A stretch of 63,632 nt of DNA from Avoscillospira sp045652125 (GTDB lineage: Bacteria; Bacillota; Clostridia; Oscillospirales; Oscillospiraceae), in assembly GCA_045652125.1 (NCBI GenBank), contig JAZRTT010000011.1:1-63632 (forward strand), written 5' to 3'. The notes beneath the pieces are model-generated. The model ran no database searches. It saw only the letters and a program-made list of their open reading frames with translations, and was not told where the DNA came from. Position numbers and translations under genes: made by a program. Shown in pieces: positions 7,580 through 14,983 of this stretch. How positions within the stretch are numbered: the stretch's first letter is position 1; each line of letters begins with the position of its first letter.

Positions 7580-9535
7580 ATGGACTTCAAGCTGCACGCA
7601 CCCTACTCCCCTACCGGTGACCAGCCCCAAGCCATTGAAAAGCTGGCAGACGGTCTCCGCCTTGGCTTGGAAGAACAGGTCATGCTTGGCGTTACCGGTT
7701 CCGGCAAGACGTTTACCATGGCCAATATCATTCAAAAAGTCAACCGGCCCACACTGGTTTTGGCTCACAACAAAACATTGGCTGCTCAGCTGTGTGTAGA
7801 GTTCCGGGAGTTTTTTCCGGAAAATGCCGTAGAGTATTTTATTTCCTACTACGACTACTATCAGCCGGAAGCCTATATTGCCCATACAGATACCTATATT
7901 GAAAAAGACTCTGCCATCAACGATGAGATCGAGCGGCTCCGCCACTCTGCCACCTCCGCTCTTTCCGAGCGGAGAGATGTGATCGTGGTGGCTTCCGTAT
8001 CCTGCATCTATGGTCTGGGCGACCCCATTGACTACCAAAACATGGTCATTTCCCTGCGTACAGGGCAAAGCTATCCGCAAGAGCAGCTGATCCGCAAACT
8101 GGTGGAAATCCGTTATGAACGAAATGACTTAAACTTTGTGCGAAACAACTTCCGTGTCCGGGGAGATACGGTGGAGATCTATCCGGCCTACTGGACCGGA
8201 AAAGCCATCCGCATTGAGTTCTTTGGCGATGAGGTCGATCGAATCTCTGAGATCAATCCTGTCACCGGTCTGGCTGACTGTGTGGTGGACCACACCGCCA
8301 TCTACCCTGCCAACCACTATGTAGCTTCCAAAGAGAAAATGGAGCGGGCCATACGGGAGATCGAAGCCGAAATGTGGCAGCAGGTGAAGTTTTTTGAAGA
8401 AAACGACAAACTGCTGGAAGCCCAGCGCATCCGCCAGCGGACACTCTACGACATTGAAATGATGCAGGAAATCGGCTTCTGTACCGGCATTGAAAACTAT
8501 TCCCGGGTCATTCAGGGTCGGGAACCCGGTTCCCCTCCCACGACCCTGCTGGATTATTTCCCGGAGGACTTTATCCTATTCATCGATGAGAGCCATGTAA
8601 CGCTGCCGCAGGTACGGGCCATGTACGCAGGAGATCGCAGCCGCAAGGAAAGTCTGGTCAATTACGGCTTCCGTCTGCCTTCCGCCTATGACAACCGTCC
8701 CTTAAATTTTGAAGAATTCCAATCCAAGATTCATCAGGTGATCTATGTATCCGCCACGCCGGGAGAATACGAACAGACCCGTTCCAGTCAGACTGCAGAG
8801 CAGGTCATTCGTCCTACCGGTCTTTTGGACCCGGAAGTACAGATACGACCCATTGAAAATCAGATCGACGACCTGATGAATGAGATCCATATCCGCGCGC
8901 AAAAAGAGCAGCGGGTACTGGTGACAACTCTGACCAAAAAAATGGCCGAGGATCTGACGGAATACCTTCGAAAAAACGGTGTCCGGGTCCGATATATGCA
9001 TTCGGATATCTCTGCCATGGAGCGCATGGAGATCATCCGGGATCTGCGGCTTTGTAAGTTTGATGTTTTGGTGGGCATCAACCTTCTGCGGGAGGGTCTG
9101 GATCTGCCGGAGGTCAGTCTGGTGGCTGTGTTGGATGCCGATAAAGAGGGCTTCCTCCGCAGCGAAACCAGTTTGATTCAAACCATTGGCCGTGCCGCCC
9201 GAAATGCCGAAGGGTTGGTCATCCTCTATGCAGATAAGCTCACGCCCTCCATGAAAGCCGCTATGGATGAAACGGCACGCCGCCGAACCATCCAGCAGGC
9301 TTACAACACAGCCCACGGCATTGTTCCTCAGACCATCATCAAATCTGTCCGTGACCTCATTGAGATTTCCAGACCCAGCGCAGACACCAAAGGCAAGGAT
9401 GGAATCAAAATGACCAAGGCAGAAAAGGAAAAGGAGATCGCCCGTCTGGAAAAGGCCATGCGGGAGGCCGCCCGGATGATGGAGTACGAATATGCCGCCA
9501 TCCTGCGGGATCAGATCATCGAATTGAGAAAATAA
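7580..9535 (+). CDS. uvrB: UvrABC excinuclease subunit B
   Basis: 651 residues, full length. It is the damage-verifying DNA helicase of nucleotide excision repair, loaded by UvrA and recruiting UvrC. Visible features are Walker A GVTGSGKT (residues about 39-46), the beta-hairpin YYDYYQPEAYI, the DEAD-type FIDESHVTLPQ, helicase motif VI QTIGRAARN, and the C-terminal UVR coiled coil for UvrC (KEKEIARLEKAMREAARMMEYEYAAILRDQI). AAAAGGAG precedes the ATG. It is transcribed against the sporulation block and splits it. No uvrA lies within this window. Confidence 0.98.
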   Translation: MDFKLHAPYSPTGDQPQAIEKLADGLRLGLEEQVMLGVTGSGKTFTMANIIQKVNRPTLVLAHNKTLAAQLCVEFREFFPENAVEYFISYYDYYQPEAYIAHTDTYIEKDSAINDEIERLRHSATSALSERRDVIVVASVSCIYGLGDPIDYQNMVISLRTGQSYPQEQLIRKLVEIRYERNDLNFVRNNFRVRGDTVEIYPAYWTGKAIRIEFFGDEVDRISEINPVTGLADCVVDHTAIYPANHYVASKEKMERAIREIEAEMWQQVKFFEENDKLLEAQRIRQRTLYDIEMMQEIGFCTGIENYSRVIQGREPGSPPTTLLDYFPEDFILFIDESHVTLPQVRAMYAGDRSRKESLVNYGFRLPSAYDNRPLNFEEFQSKIHQVIYVSATPGEYEQTRSSQTAEQVIRPTGLLDPEVQIRPIENQIDDLMNEIHIRAQKEQRVLVTTLTKKMAEDLTEYLRKNGVRVRYMHSDISAMERMEIIRDLRLCKFDVLVGINLLREGLDLPEVSLVAVLDADKEGFLRSETSLIQTIGRAARNAEGLVILYADKLTPSMKAAMDETARRRTIQQAYNTAHGIVPQTIIKSVRDLIEISRPSADTKGKDGIKMTKAEKEKEIARLEKAMREAARMMEYEYAAILRDQIIELRK

Positions 9536-9565
9536 CAGTTCCCCTAGAGGGATGCCTTCAGAAAA

Positions 9566-9748
9566 GCCCCCCTTGAGGGGTGATTCCCCCGGCGGGGGAA
9601 ATGTCAGCGAAGCTGACAAAAGGGGGGCGTGGGTAGCATTTGCGAAGCAAATGACGGAGAGGTGTGAATGCTCCCCAATGGGGAGCATTCAGTCTCCGAC
9701 GGCCAATGCTTTTGTCAGGCCACAAAAGCATTGGATGAAAAAGGCCGT
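9566..9748. repeat. Hairpin-rich repetitive intergenic element
   Basis: This is a dense series of stem-loops. An outer stem GCCCCCCTT (9566) / AAGGGGGGC (9620-9628) encloses TTCCCCC-GGC-GGGGGAA and TGTCAGC-GAA-GCTGACA, giving a branched shape. It is followed by CATTTGC-GAA-GCAAATG (9637-9653), GAATGCTCCCC-AAT-GGGGAGCATTC (9666-9690) and CCAATGCTTTTGT / ACAAAAGCATTGG (9703-9734). Open frames here follow the stems and look non-coding. It resembles dispersed MITE/REP-like elements. Confidence 0.7.
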
Positions 9749-10119
9749 GGGGGAGAGCGTTTGCGAGTGCTGCCAGAGGCAGGAGAAACGAGCAAAAAGG
9801 AGTGGCAGACACTTGCGTTTCAGCAAACAAAGTGAAGCTGAAATGCTTAGTGTCAACAGGACAGTGCGTTTCCTGTTGCGGTGCCCGAAATTCATTGCTT
9901 GCTGTTCGCTTCGCTGAATTTCGACCGCGGCCACTCGCTCGCCTCCCTGTATCCGCCACCGGCGGCGGTCGGTTCGCTCCCCACTCTCCCCCACACCCCC
10001 TCCCGGCACGCATTATCGCAAGATGTATGCAGGTAGAACTTCCTGCACATTGTAGCTTATATCATTCAATCTGTCGCAAAGCGACACATTCAATTGTCAA
10101 TTGTACATTGTCAATTACC
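9749..10119. other. Non-coding stretch downstream of the repeat
   Basis: No gene is supported. The sequence switches to C-rich on the + strand (about 9930-10010, mostly CCC runs) and ends with CTGTCGC-AAA-GCGACA (10071-10086) and a short AATTGTCAATTGTACATTGTCAATT direct/inverted motif (starting near 10092) just before the ferritin-like gene stop. It probably belongs to the same repeat complex. Confidence 0.45.
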
Positions 10120-10602
10120 TTACAGGCACTTTTGGAGCAGGTTCAGCACGGTATGGGCGTGGTGTTCCTCGTTGTTGCCAAGGCAATGAAACACCGGTGC
10201 AAAAGAACCGGCACTTTTCGCAAGGCAGTGGTAAGCTTCGGCATTTTTCACTTCCTCTTCATATCGTTTTCGCAGTTCCTCGTTGGTACAGGCCACACAG
10301 GGAGCTTTGGGACGATCCGGACAGGGCCGTTTCCCGGTCATAATATAGTAGACTGCTTCCAGCTTGCGGTAGTGGTTCAATTCCTCCCGATATAAGCACA
10401 AAAGCGTCTGCCGCATTGGTTTTTTGACCCGCATGGCCAGTGTGCGGTAAGTACAGGCATCCTCCAGTTCATGTTCCAGTAATTCCATTACCTGTTGGCT
10501 GGTGATGCCCCATTGCACCTTTGGTTTGGTACAGCAGGGTGCTTCCGCCGAAGCCGCCATGACCCGGTCCCACACCTCTGCTTCCCGTTTTTGACTCATC
10601 AT
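10120..10602 (-). CDS. Ferritin-like / rubrerythrin-type diiron domain protein
   Basis: 160 residues. Helical segments carry the Glu/His pattern of a ferritin-like fold: ELLEHELEDACTYRTLA, YREELNHYRKLEAVYY, EEEVKNAEAYHCLA and NNEEHHAHTVLNLL. Pairs such as EExxH and ExxH are plausible metal ligands. There is a Cys-rich link (CPDRPKAPCVACTNEE) but no rubredoxin domain. Possible roles are peroxide reduction or iron handling. The ATG at 10602 has GGAGGTG eight bases upstream, and that ribosome site lies in the 3' arm of the hairpin ending the upstream S4 gene. The gene interrupts the yabO-yabP order. Confidence 0.75.
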   Translation of the reverse strand: MMSQKREAEVWDRVMAASAEAPCCTKPKVQWGITSQQVMELLEHELEDACTYRTLAMRVKKPMRQTLLCLYREELNHYRKLEAVYYIMTGKRPCPDRPKAPCVACTNEELRKRYEEEVKNAEAYHCLAKSAGSFAPVFHCLGNNEEHHAHTVLNLLQKCL

Positions 10603-10648
10603 AAAAAACACCTCCGTCTGCACATCCTATGCAGACGGAGGTGTTTTT
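10603..10648. terminator. Bidirectional terminator whose arm contains the next gene's ribosome site
   Basis: A 14-bp perfect stem CACCTCCGTCTGCA / TGCAGACGGAGGTG (10609-10622, 10630-10643) has a 7-base loop. Six U follow on the minus strand (10608-10603) and five T on the + strand (10644-10648). The minus-strand 3' arm carries GGAGGTG, the ribosome site of the ferritin-like gene whose ATG starts directly after the U-tract. Confidence 0.85.
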
Positions 10649-10650
10649 GC

Positions 10651-10896
10651 TTATTCTTCAATTTCCCGATACATACCCACAGCATCGTCCTTCCGGACAT
10701 TATCTGCCACCTGCAGCACTTCCACATTCAGCGTTTTTGCACCAAATTGAATGCTCAGCCTATCGCCCACCTTGACTTCATAGGAAGCCTTGGCCGGACG
10801 ACCATTGACCGTGACACGGGCATTATCGCAGGCCTCGTTGGCAACGGTACGACGTTTGATCAGCCGGGATACTTTCAGGAATTTATCCAAGCGCAT
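10651..10896 (-). CDS. rqcP: S4-domain RNA-binding protein RqcP (YabO/Hsp15-like)
   Basis: 81 residues. The S4 fold starts MRLDKFLKVSRLIKRRTVANEAC, followed by ARVTVNGRPAKASYEVKVGD. In Bacillus the homologue RqcP (YabO) works with RqcH in C-terminal alanine tailing on stalled 50S subunits (ribosome quality control). It lies 5 bases after hup and in the conserved mazG-hup-yabO order. A terminator follows, so it ends the transcript of mazG/hup. Confidence 0.92.
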   Translation of the reverse strand: MRLDKFLKVSRLIKRRTVANEACDNARVTVNGRPAKASYEVKVGDRLSIQFGAKTLNVEVLQVADNVRKDDAVGMYREIEE

Positions 10897-10901
10897 AAGT
10901 C

Positions 10902-11177
10902 TTACTCAGCGACCTTATCCTTCAGAGCCTTGCCTGCTTTGAATACGGGCACGCGGGAAGCGGGGATCTGAATGGTTTCCTTGGTCTTGGGGTTGCGGCC
11001 TGTACGAGCCTCGCGCTTCTTGGTTTCGAAGCCTCCGAAACCGACCAGCTGCACCTTGTCACCAGCGGACAGGGCATCGGAAACGGTATCCAGAGTAGCG
11101 TTCAGAGCCTTCTCGGCATCCTTCTTGGACAGGCCGGACTTCTTTGCGATTTCAGCGATGAGTTCAGTTTTGTTCAT
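10902..11177 (-). CDS. hup: HU family DNA-binding protein
   Basis: 91 residues. Textbook HU: MNKTELIAEIAKKSGLSKKDAEKALNA-type start, GFGGFETKKREARTGRNPKT with the beta-arm signature, and PVFKAGKALKDKV at the end. It is an abundant nucleoid protein that bends DNA. AAAGAGGAACT precedes the ATG. Codon usage is more biased than in the neighbours, as expected for high expression. In Bacillus-type genomes a hup copy sits next to yabO/mazG, as here. Confidence 0.97.
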   Translation of the reverse strand: MNKTELIAEIAKKSGLSKKDAEKALNATLDTVSDALSAGDKVQLVGFGGFETKKREARTGRNPKTKETIQIPASRVPVFKAGKALKDKVAE

Positions 11178-11233
11178 AGTAGTTCCTCTTTCCGATCTTT
11201 CGATCTATCGTTCAATTTTCCCAATGCTAGGTC

Positions 11234-12016
11234 TTATGCTTCCGCAGATTTCGCCGCTTGCCAAAGGCGAAGCTGTTCTTCCCGGTCGCAGTTTTCCAGA
11301 CAGCGGCTTTGGGCTCCCGCTGCCTGTTCCATGGCGGTAAACCGCCTAATGAACTTTTCACAAGCGCTGTGCAGCGCCATTTCAGGATCCTGCTCTGCCA
11401 TTGCTCCGGCACATACGGCTGCGAACAGAACGTCACCCAATTCCTCGGCTGCATTCTCTCCGGCCGCAACAGCCTGACGCAGTTCCTGAAGCTCCTGCTC
11501 CACTTTGTCTAAAGCCTGATCCAGATCCGGCCAGCAAAATCCGGCTTTCCCTGCCTTCCGTACCAGCTTTTCCGCCCGCCATAGTGCGGGCAGGGATCGG
11601 GCAACAGCATCCAATGTGGACGCATGGGTCATCTGACCCTTTTCCAGAGCTTTCATATCATCCCACGTCTGCTCCGTTTTGGGGCCAAAAACATTGGGAT
11701 GGCGGAATACCAATTTTCTGCACGCCCCGTCACAGACATCATCCAGCGTAAAGCGTCCACGGTCTTCCTCGATACCGGCGTGAAAGATGACCTGCATCAT
11801 CACATCGCCCAGCTCTTCCTTCATCAGTTCCATGTCGTCATTGTCCAAAGCCTCGCAGCACTCATAGGTCTCCTCCAAAAAATTCCTCCGGATAGACTGA
11901 TGAGTCTGGACTCTGTCCCATGGGCAGCCATCGGGACCACGAAGCAAACGGACAACTTCCACAAAGTCTGTGAAGGTGTAATGGTCTTTCTTTATAAAAT
12001 CTATCATATTTTTCAC
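11234..12016 (-). CDS. mazG: Nucleoside triphosphate pyrophosphohydrolase MazG (YabN C-terminal type)
   Basis: 260 residues with two MazG domains. The first has GCPWDRVQTHQSIRRNFLEE and the metal-binding EELGDVMMQ (about 25-110), and the second has AAEELGDVLFAAVCAG (about 190-205). It hydrolyses (d)NTPs to monophosphates. Bacillus YabN carries an extra N-terminal methylase-like domain; it is absent here. The listed start is GTG; an ATG three codons downstream (MIDFIKKDH) is equally possible, and neither has a good ribosome site. It follows the flippase gene by 16 bases. Confidence 0.93.
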   Translation of the reverse strand: MKNMIDFIKKDHYTFTDFVEVVRLLRGPDGCPWDRVQTHQSIRRNFLEETYECCEALDNDDMELMKEELGDVMMQVIFHAGIEEDRGRFTLDDVCDGACRKLVFRHPNVFGPKTEQTWDDMKALEKGQMTHASTLDAVARSLPALWRAEKLVRKAGKAGFCWPDLDQALDKVEQELQELRQAVAAGENAAEELGDVLFAAVCAGAMAEQDPEMALHSACEKFIRRFTAMEQAAGAQSRCLENCDREEQLRLWQAAKSAEA

Positions 12017-12032
12017 ACTTTCGCAAGGGTTT

Positions 12033-13631
12033 TTACCGACAAACTCTTAGAAATTTCGCAATTTTTTCTCCACCAGGCAAAAACATGCAGTCTTCATAGG
12101 TGATCACCTTGAATGCAAGGACCAAAATCACATAAACCACAGCCGCCAAAACAATGCTTATCAGGCATCCCAATGTGCTTCCCAGATAGGCCGAAAGGAA
12201 GCCGTTTGCCATATAAGCAACTCCTCCCATAAGCAATCCGGCCAGCAAGGGCTTCCCCAATCCTGCAAAAGAACGGGGATCCGCACTCTTCTTCCGCACC
12301 ATGGCAAGGATATTCAAAATCATGATGGACAGATAGCAGATCAGGGTCCCCACAGCCACACCCAGAATATGCAGACTGGGAATCGCCACCAGCAGATAGT
12401 TGACCACTACCTTTATGATACCGCCCACAAGCATGTGAATGACCGGTGTGGTCACATCTCCGTGGGCCTGCATCATGGCATTCGTGACCAAAATCAAGGA
12501 ATTGAATACGACTGTGATGCCCAAAACCGCCATAATGCTGCCGGCAATGACCAGTTTTTCTCCCTCATAACCGCGAAGCAATGCCATGATCGGAGCAGAA
12601 AGGCTCAAAAGGCCAAAGGCACAGGGTGCAGCGATCAGACCGGTGATTCGCATAGCCGAGCCCTCTACCATACGGACACCACGCTGATTTTTCATGGTCA
12701 GGTGAGCCGTAATGGCCGGGATGATCGAAATGGTGATCGGGGTAATAAAGGCACAGGGCAGATTGAAAATGGTACGGCAGAATTCGTAGATGCCGCTGAG
12801 CTCATTGGCCCGGCCCCCCACCACCAGAACCAAACGGCGCATATACACCACCGTATCCACCAGATTGATGATCTGCAGTCCGGCAGACCCAAGTGTAATG
12901 GGAATGGCGATAACCAGCAATTGCTTGAGTGTCTCTCTTGTGGAGCTGACCTGACCGCCGACGGGCAGGTTTTTGCTTGCTTTGCGGTAACAGGCATACA
13001 AATACACCGCAGATACCACGCAGCCCACCGTAACACCCAAAATGGCACCGCCGGAACCATAAGTCACATCTCCCGTGGCACGCATCAGTAACCACGCGGC
13101 AGCAAGACCGATGATCAGTTTGCACAGAGCCTCAAAAACCTGACTGACCGAGGTCGGCGTCATATTGCTCTGCCCCTGGAAAAATCCGCGGAAAGCGGAG
13201 ATCACGCAGATGAACAAAACCGCAGGGCCAAGGGCAGCAATGGCGAACCAAGCACCCTGCTCTGTTGCCACCAGCACAGACAAGGGTCTTGCAAACAGCA
13301 CCATAGACATACTGCCCAGAATACCCAAAGTCAAAAACACTTTCAGAGCCGTGGAGAAGATTTTGCGAATCTGATCGTGATTTTCCAATGTCTGCGCCTG
13401 GGAGATCATGCGGCTCATCGCCACCGGCAGGCCTGTAGTGGAGATCATCAGCAGAACTTCATAGATCTGATAGGCTTTTCCGAAGTAACTGAACCCCTCA
13501 TCGCCGATGATATTGCCCAGAGGAATTTTATAAATGGCACCGATGACCTTGACAATGGCCGTGGCCGCTGCCAGTACCGCCGCACCCTGTAAAAAAGACT
13601 GTTTCCCGAAGGACTTTCGGTTTTCATTCAT
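12033..13631 (-). CDS. MOP-superfamily polysaccharide/lipid flippase (SpoVB/YabM-like)
   Basis: 532 residues and about 14 membrane helices. The N-terminus FLQGAAVLAAATAIVKVIGAIYKIPLGNIIG and GFSYFGKAYQIYEVLLMISTTGLPVAMSR are typical of SpoVB/YtgP/YabM-like oligosaccharide-lipid exporters of the MOP/MurJ superfamily. The likely substrate is lipid-linked peptidoglycan precursor, perhaps during cortex synthesis. AAGGAGG stands 11 bases before the chosen ATG. An in-frame GTG four codons upstream overlaps that ribosome site and is less likely. Position at the head of the mazG-hup-yabO block matches Bacillus yabM. Confidence 0.9.
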   Translation of the reverse strand: MNENRKSFGKQSFLQGAAVLAAATAIVKVIGAIYKIPLGNIIGDEGFSYFGKAYQIYEVLLMISTTGLPVAMSRMISQAQTLENHDQIRKIFSTALKVFLTLGILGSMSMVLFARPLSVLVATEQGAWFAIAALGPAVLFICVISAFRGFFQGQSNMTPTSVSQVFEALCKLIIGLAAAWLLMRATGDVTYGSGGAILGVTVGCVVSAVYLYACYRKASKNLPVGGQVSSTRETLKQLLVIAIPITLGSAGLQIINLVDTVVYMRRLVLVVGGRANELSGIYEFCRTIFNLPCAFITPITISIIPAITAHLTMKNQRGVRMVEGSAMRITGLIAAPCAFGLLSLSAPIMALLRGYEGEKLVIAGSIMAVLGITVVFNSLILVTNAMMQAHGDVTTPVIHMLVGGIIKVVVNYLLVAIPSLHILGVAVGTLICYLSIMILNILAMVRKKSADPRSFAGLGKPLLAGLLMGGVAYMANGFLSAYLGSTLGCLISIVLAAVVYVILVLAFKVITYEDCMFLPGGEKIAKFLRVCR

Positions 13632-13660
13632 GCAGGCATGCACCTCCTTGCATTTCTATA

Positions 13661-14983
13661 TCAGGTCTGTGACTCCACCGGTGCAAACACAACGGGAAGC
13701 ACCTGTTTGGTCAGTTCTTCCATAATCTGAGGTAAATCAATGGTAAAATAGCGGCCTGCGGCATAGAGAATCTTTCCCCGCACCATGGTCAGGCAGACAT
13801 CTCCGCCGGAGGCTGCATAAACCACACAGTCCGTCAGATCATGGCAGGGTATCAGGTGGAGCTGGTTGAAATCCAGCATGACAAGGTCGGCATCCATGCC
13901 AAGCTTGATCATTCCGCATTCTCCGCCTCTGCCCTGTGCTCTTGCTCCGCAGCCTGTAGCCATGAGCAGTGCCGTTGCAGCGTTGAGCATGGTGGGATCT
14001 CCCGTTTTTTCCTTGGCATCCAGCGCCACAGCCCGCACCTGCCGCAGCAAGTCCAAAGAGCCTGCTGCCGCCGCAGAGTCCGTACCCAGCGCCACATTCA
14101 TACCTGCCCGGACCATGGAAAGCACATCTGCCCGACCTGCCGCCAACTTCTTCCCGCTGACAGGACAGCAAACGGCAGACACATTCCGCCGACCCAGAAG
14201 GGCCATATCCTCCGGCTCCAAATGATTGCAGTGAGCTGTTTGGGTGCGTACATCAAAAAGATGGTAACAGTCCAGAAGCTGCGCCTGTGTCAAACCGCTG
14301 CGGTCCAGGCAGTCCTCCTGCTCCTGTTTTGTCTGAGACAGGTTCAAATGCAGGCCGAGGCCCGTATTTACCGCATACTCCGAAAGCACGGACCACAGCT
14401 CCGGCGAAGAAGTGGCCTCCGACTGCAGCCCTGCTTCTATGAAAATTCGGCCATTGTCATACCCATGCCAGCACTCCACCGTGTTTAGCAGTGCATTGCA
14501 TTGGGGATCTTTTTCAAAATCAAAGTTTTCACCCTGCAGCATGGTCATATCCGGGGCAATATTTGCTTTGATCCCACATTCTGCCGCCGCCTGTGCCACC
14601 GCTTTCGGGTGGCTGCCAAGATCGGATACGGAAGTAATGCCAAACCGCAGGCACTCTGCCATACCAAGCAGTGCCGAGATCTTTGCCCCTGCCTCATCCA
14701 ACCGCTCCAGGGGCGGATAGATCCGCTCCTGCCAGTATTCTGCAGCAGGTCGGTCATCACCGCAGCAGCGGAGAATGGTCTGCTCCAAATTGGTGTGACA
14801 GTTGATCAGACCGGGAATGAGTACCATGCCGGCACCTTCAATCAGCCGCTTTGGGGTTTCTTCCGGTTCTTTTTTGCTGAGCCAAACAATTTTACCGTCT
14901 GTTACACCAACAAAAGCATCGGTCCATACAGACATCCGCTCATCCATCGTGATAACGGAGATATGGGAAAACAGGGTATCCAT
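13661..14983 (-). CDS. Amidohydrolase-superfamily protein resembling MTA/SAH deaminase, with altered active site
   Basis: 440 residues with the full composite-domain/TIM-barrel architecture of 5-methylthioadenosine/S-adenosylhomocysteine deaminases: IPGLINCHTN, a barrel core, ALGTDSAAAAGSLDLL, and a C-terminal GMDADLVMLD segment. Several family catalytic positions are changed. The metal HxH reads HTN, the HAPYTCSP-like substrate loop reads QSEATSSP, and the HIHLAET-like metal/acid motif reads HLNLSQT (His to Asn, Glu to Gln). The later His (TAHCNH) and Asp (GTDS) remain. Deaminase activity is therefore doubtful. Its ATG follows the hemZ stop directly, so it is co-transcribed with the upstream genes. 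Confidence 0.82.
   Translation of the reverse strand: MDTLFSHISVITMDERMSVWTDAFVGVTDGKIVWLSKKEPEETPKRLIEGAGMVLIPGLINCHTNLEQTILRCCGDDRPAAEYWQERIYPPLERLDEAGAKISALLGMAECLRFGITSVSDLGSHPKAVAQAAAECGIKANIAPDMTMLQGENFDFEKDPQCNALLNTVECWHGYDNGRIFIEAGLQSEATSSPELWSVLSEYAVNTGLGLHLNLSQTKQEQEDCLDRSGLTQAQLLDCYHLFDVRTQTAHCNHLEPEDMALLGRRNVSAVCCPVSGKKLAAGRADVLSMVRAGMNVALGTDSAAAAGSLDLLRQVRAVALDAKEKTGDPTMLNAATALLMATGCGARAQGRGGECGMIKLGMDADLVMLDFNQLHLIPCHDLTDCVVYAASGGDVCLTMVRGKILYAAGRYFTIDLPQIMEELTKQVLPVVFAPVESQT

Noticed and set aside
7175..8080. 301-codon extension of yabP across uvrB
   Set aside because: The upstream part is antisense to uvrB and not family-like; the real start is ATG 7462.
9552..10395. Open frames over the hairpin repeat and antisense to the ferritin-like gene
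   Set aside because: They follow palindromic stems and have no consistent protein character.
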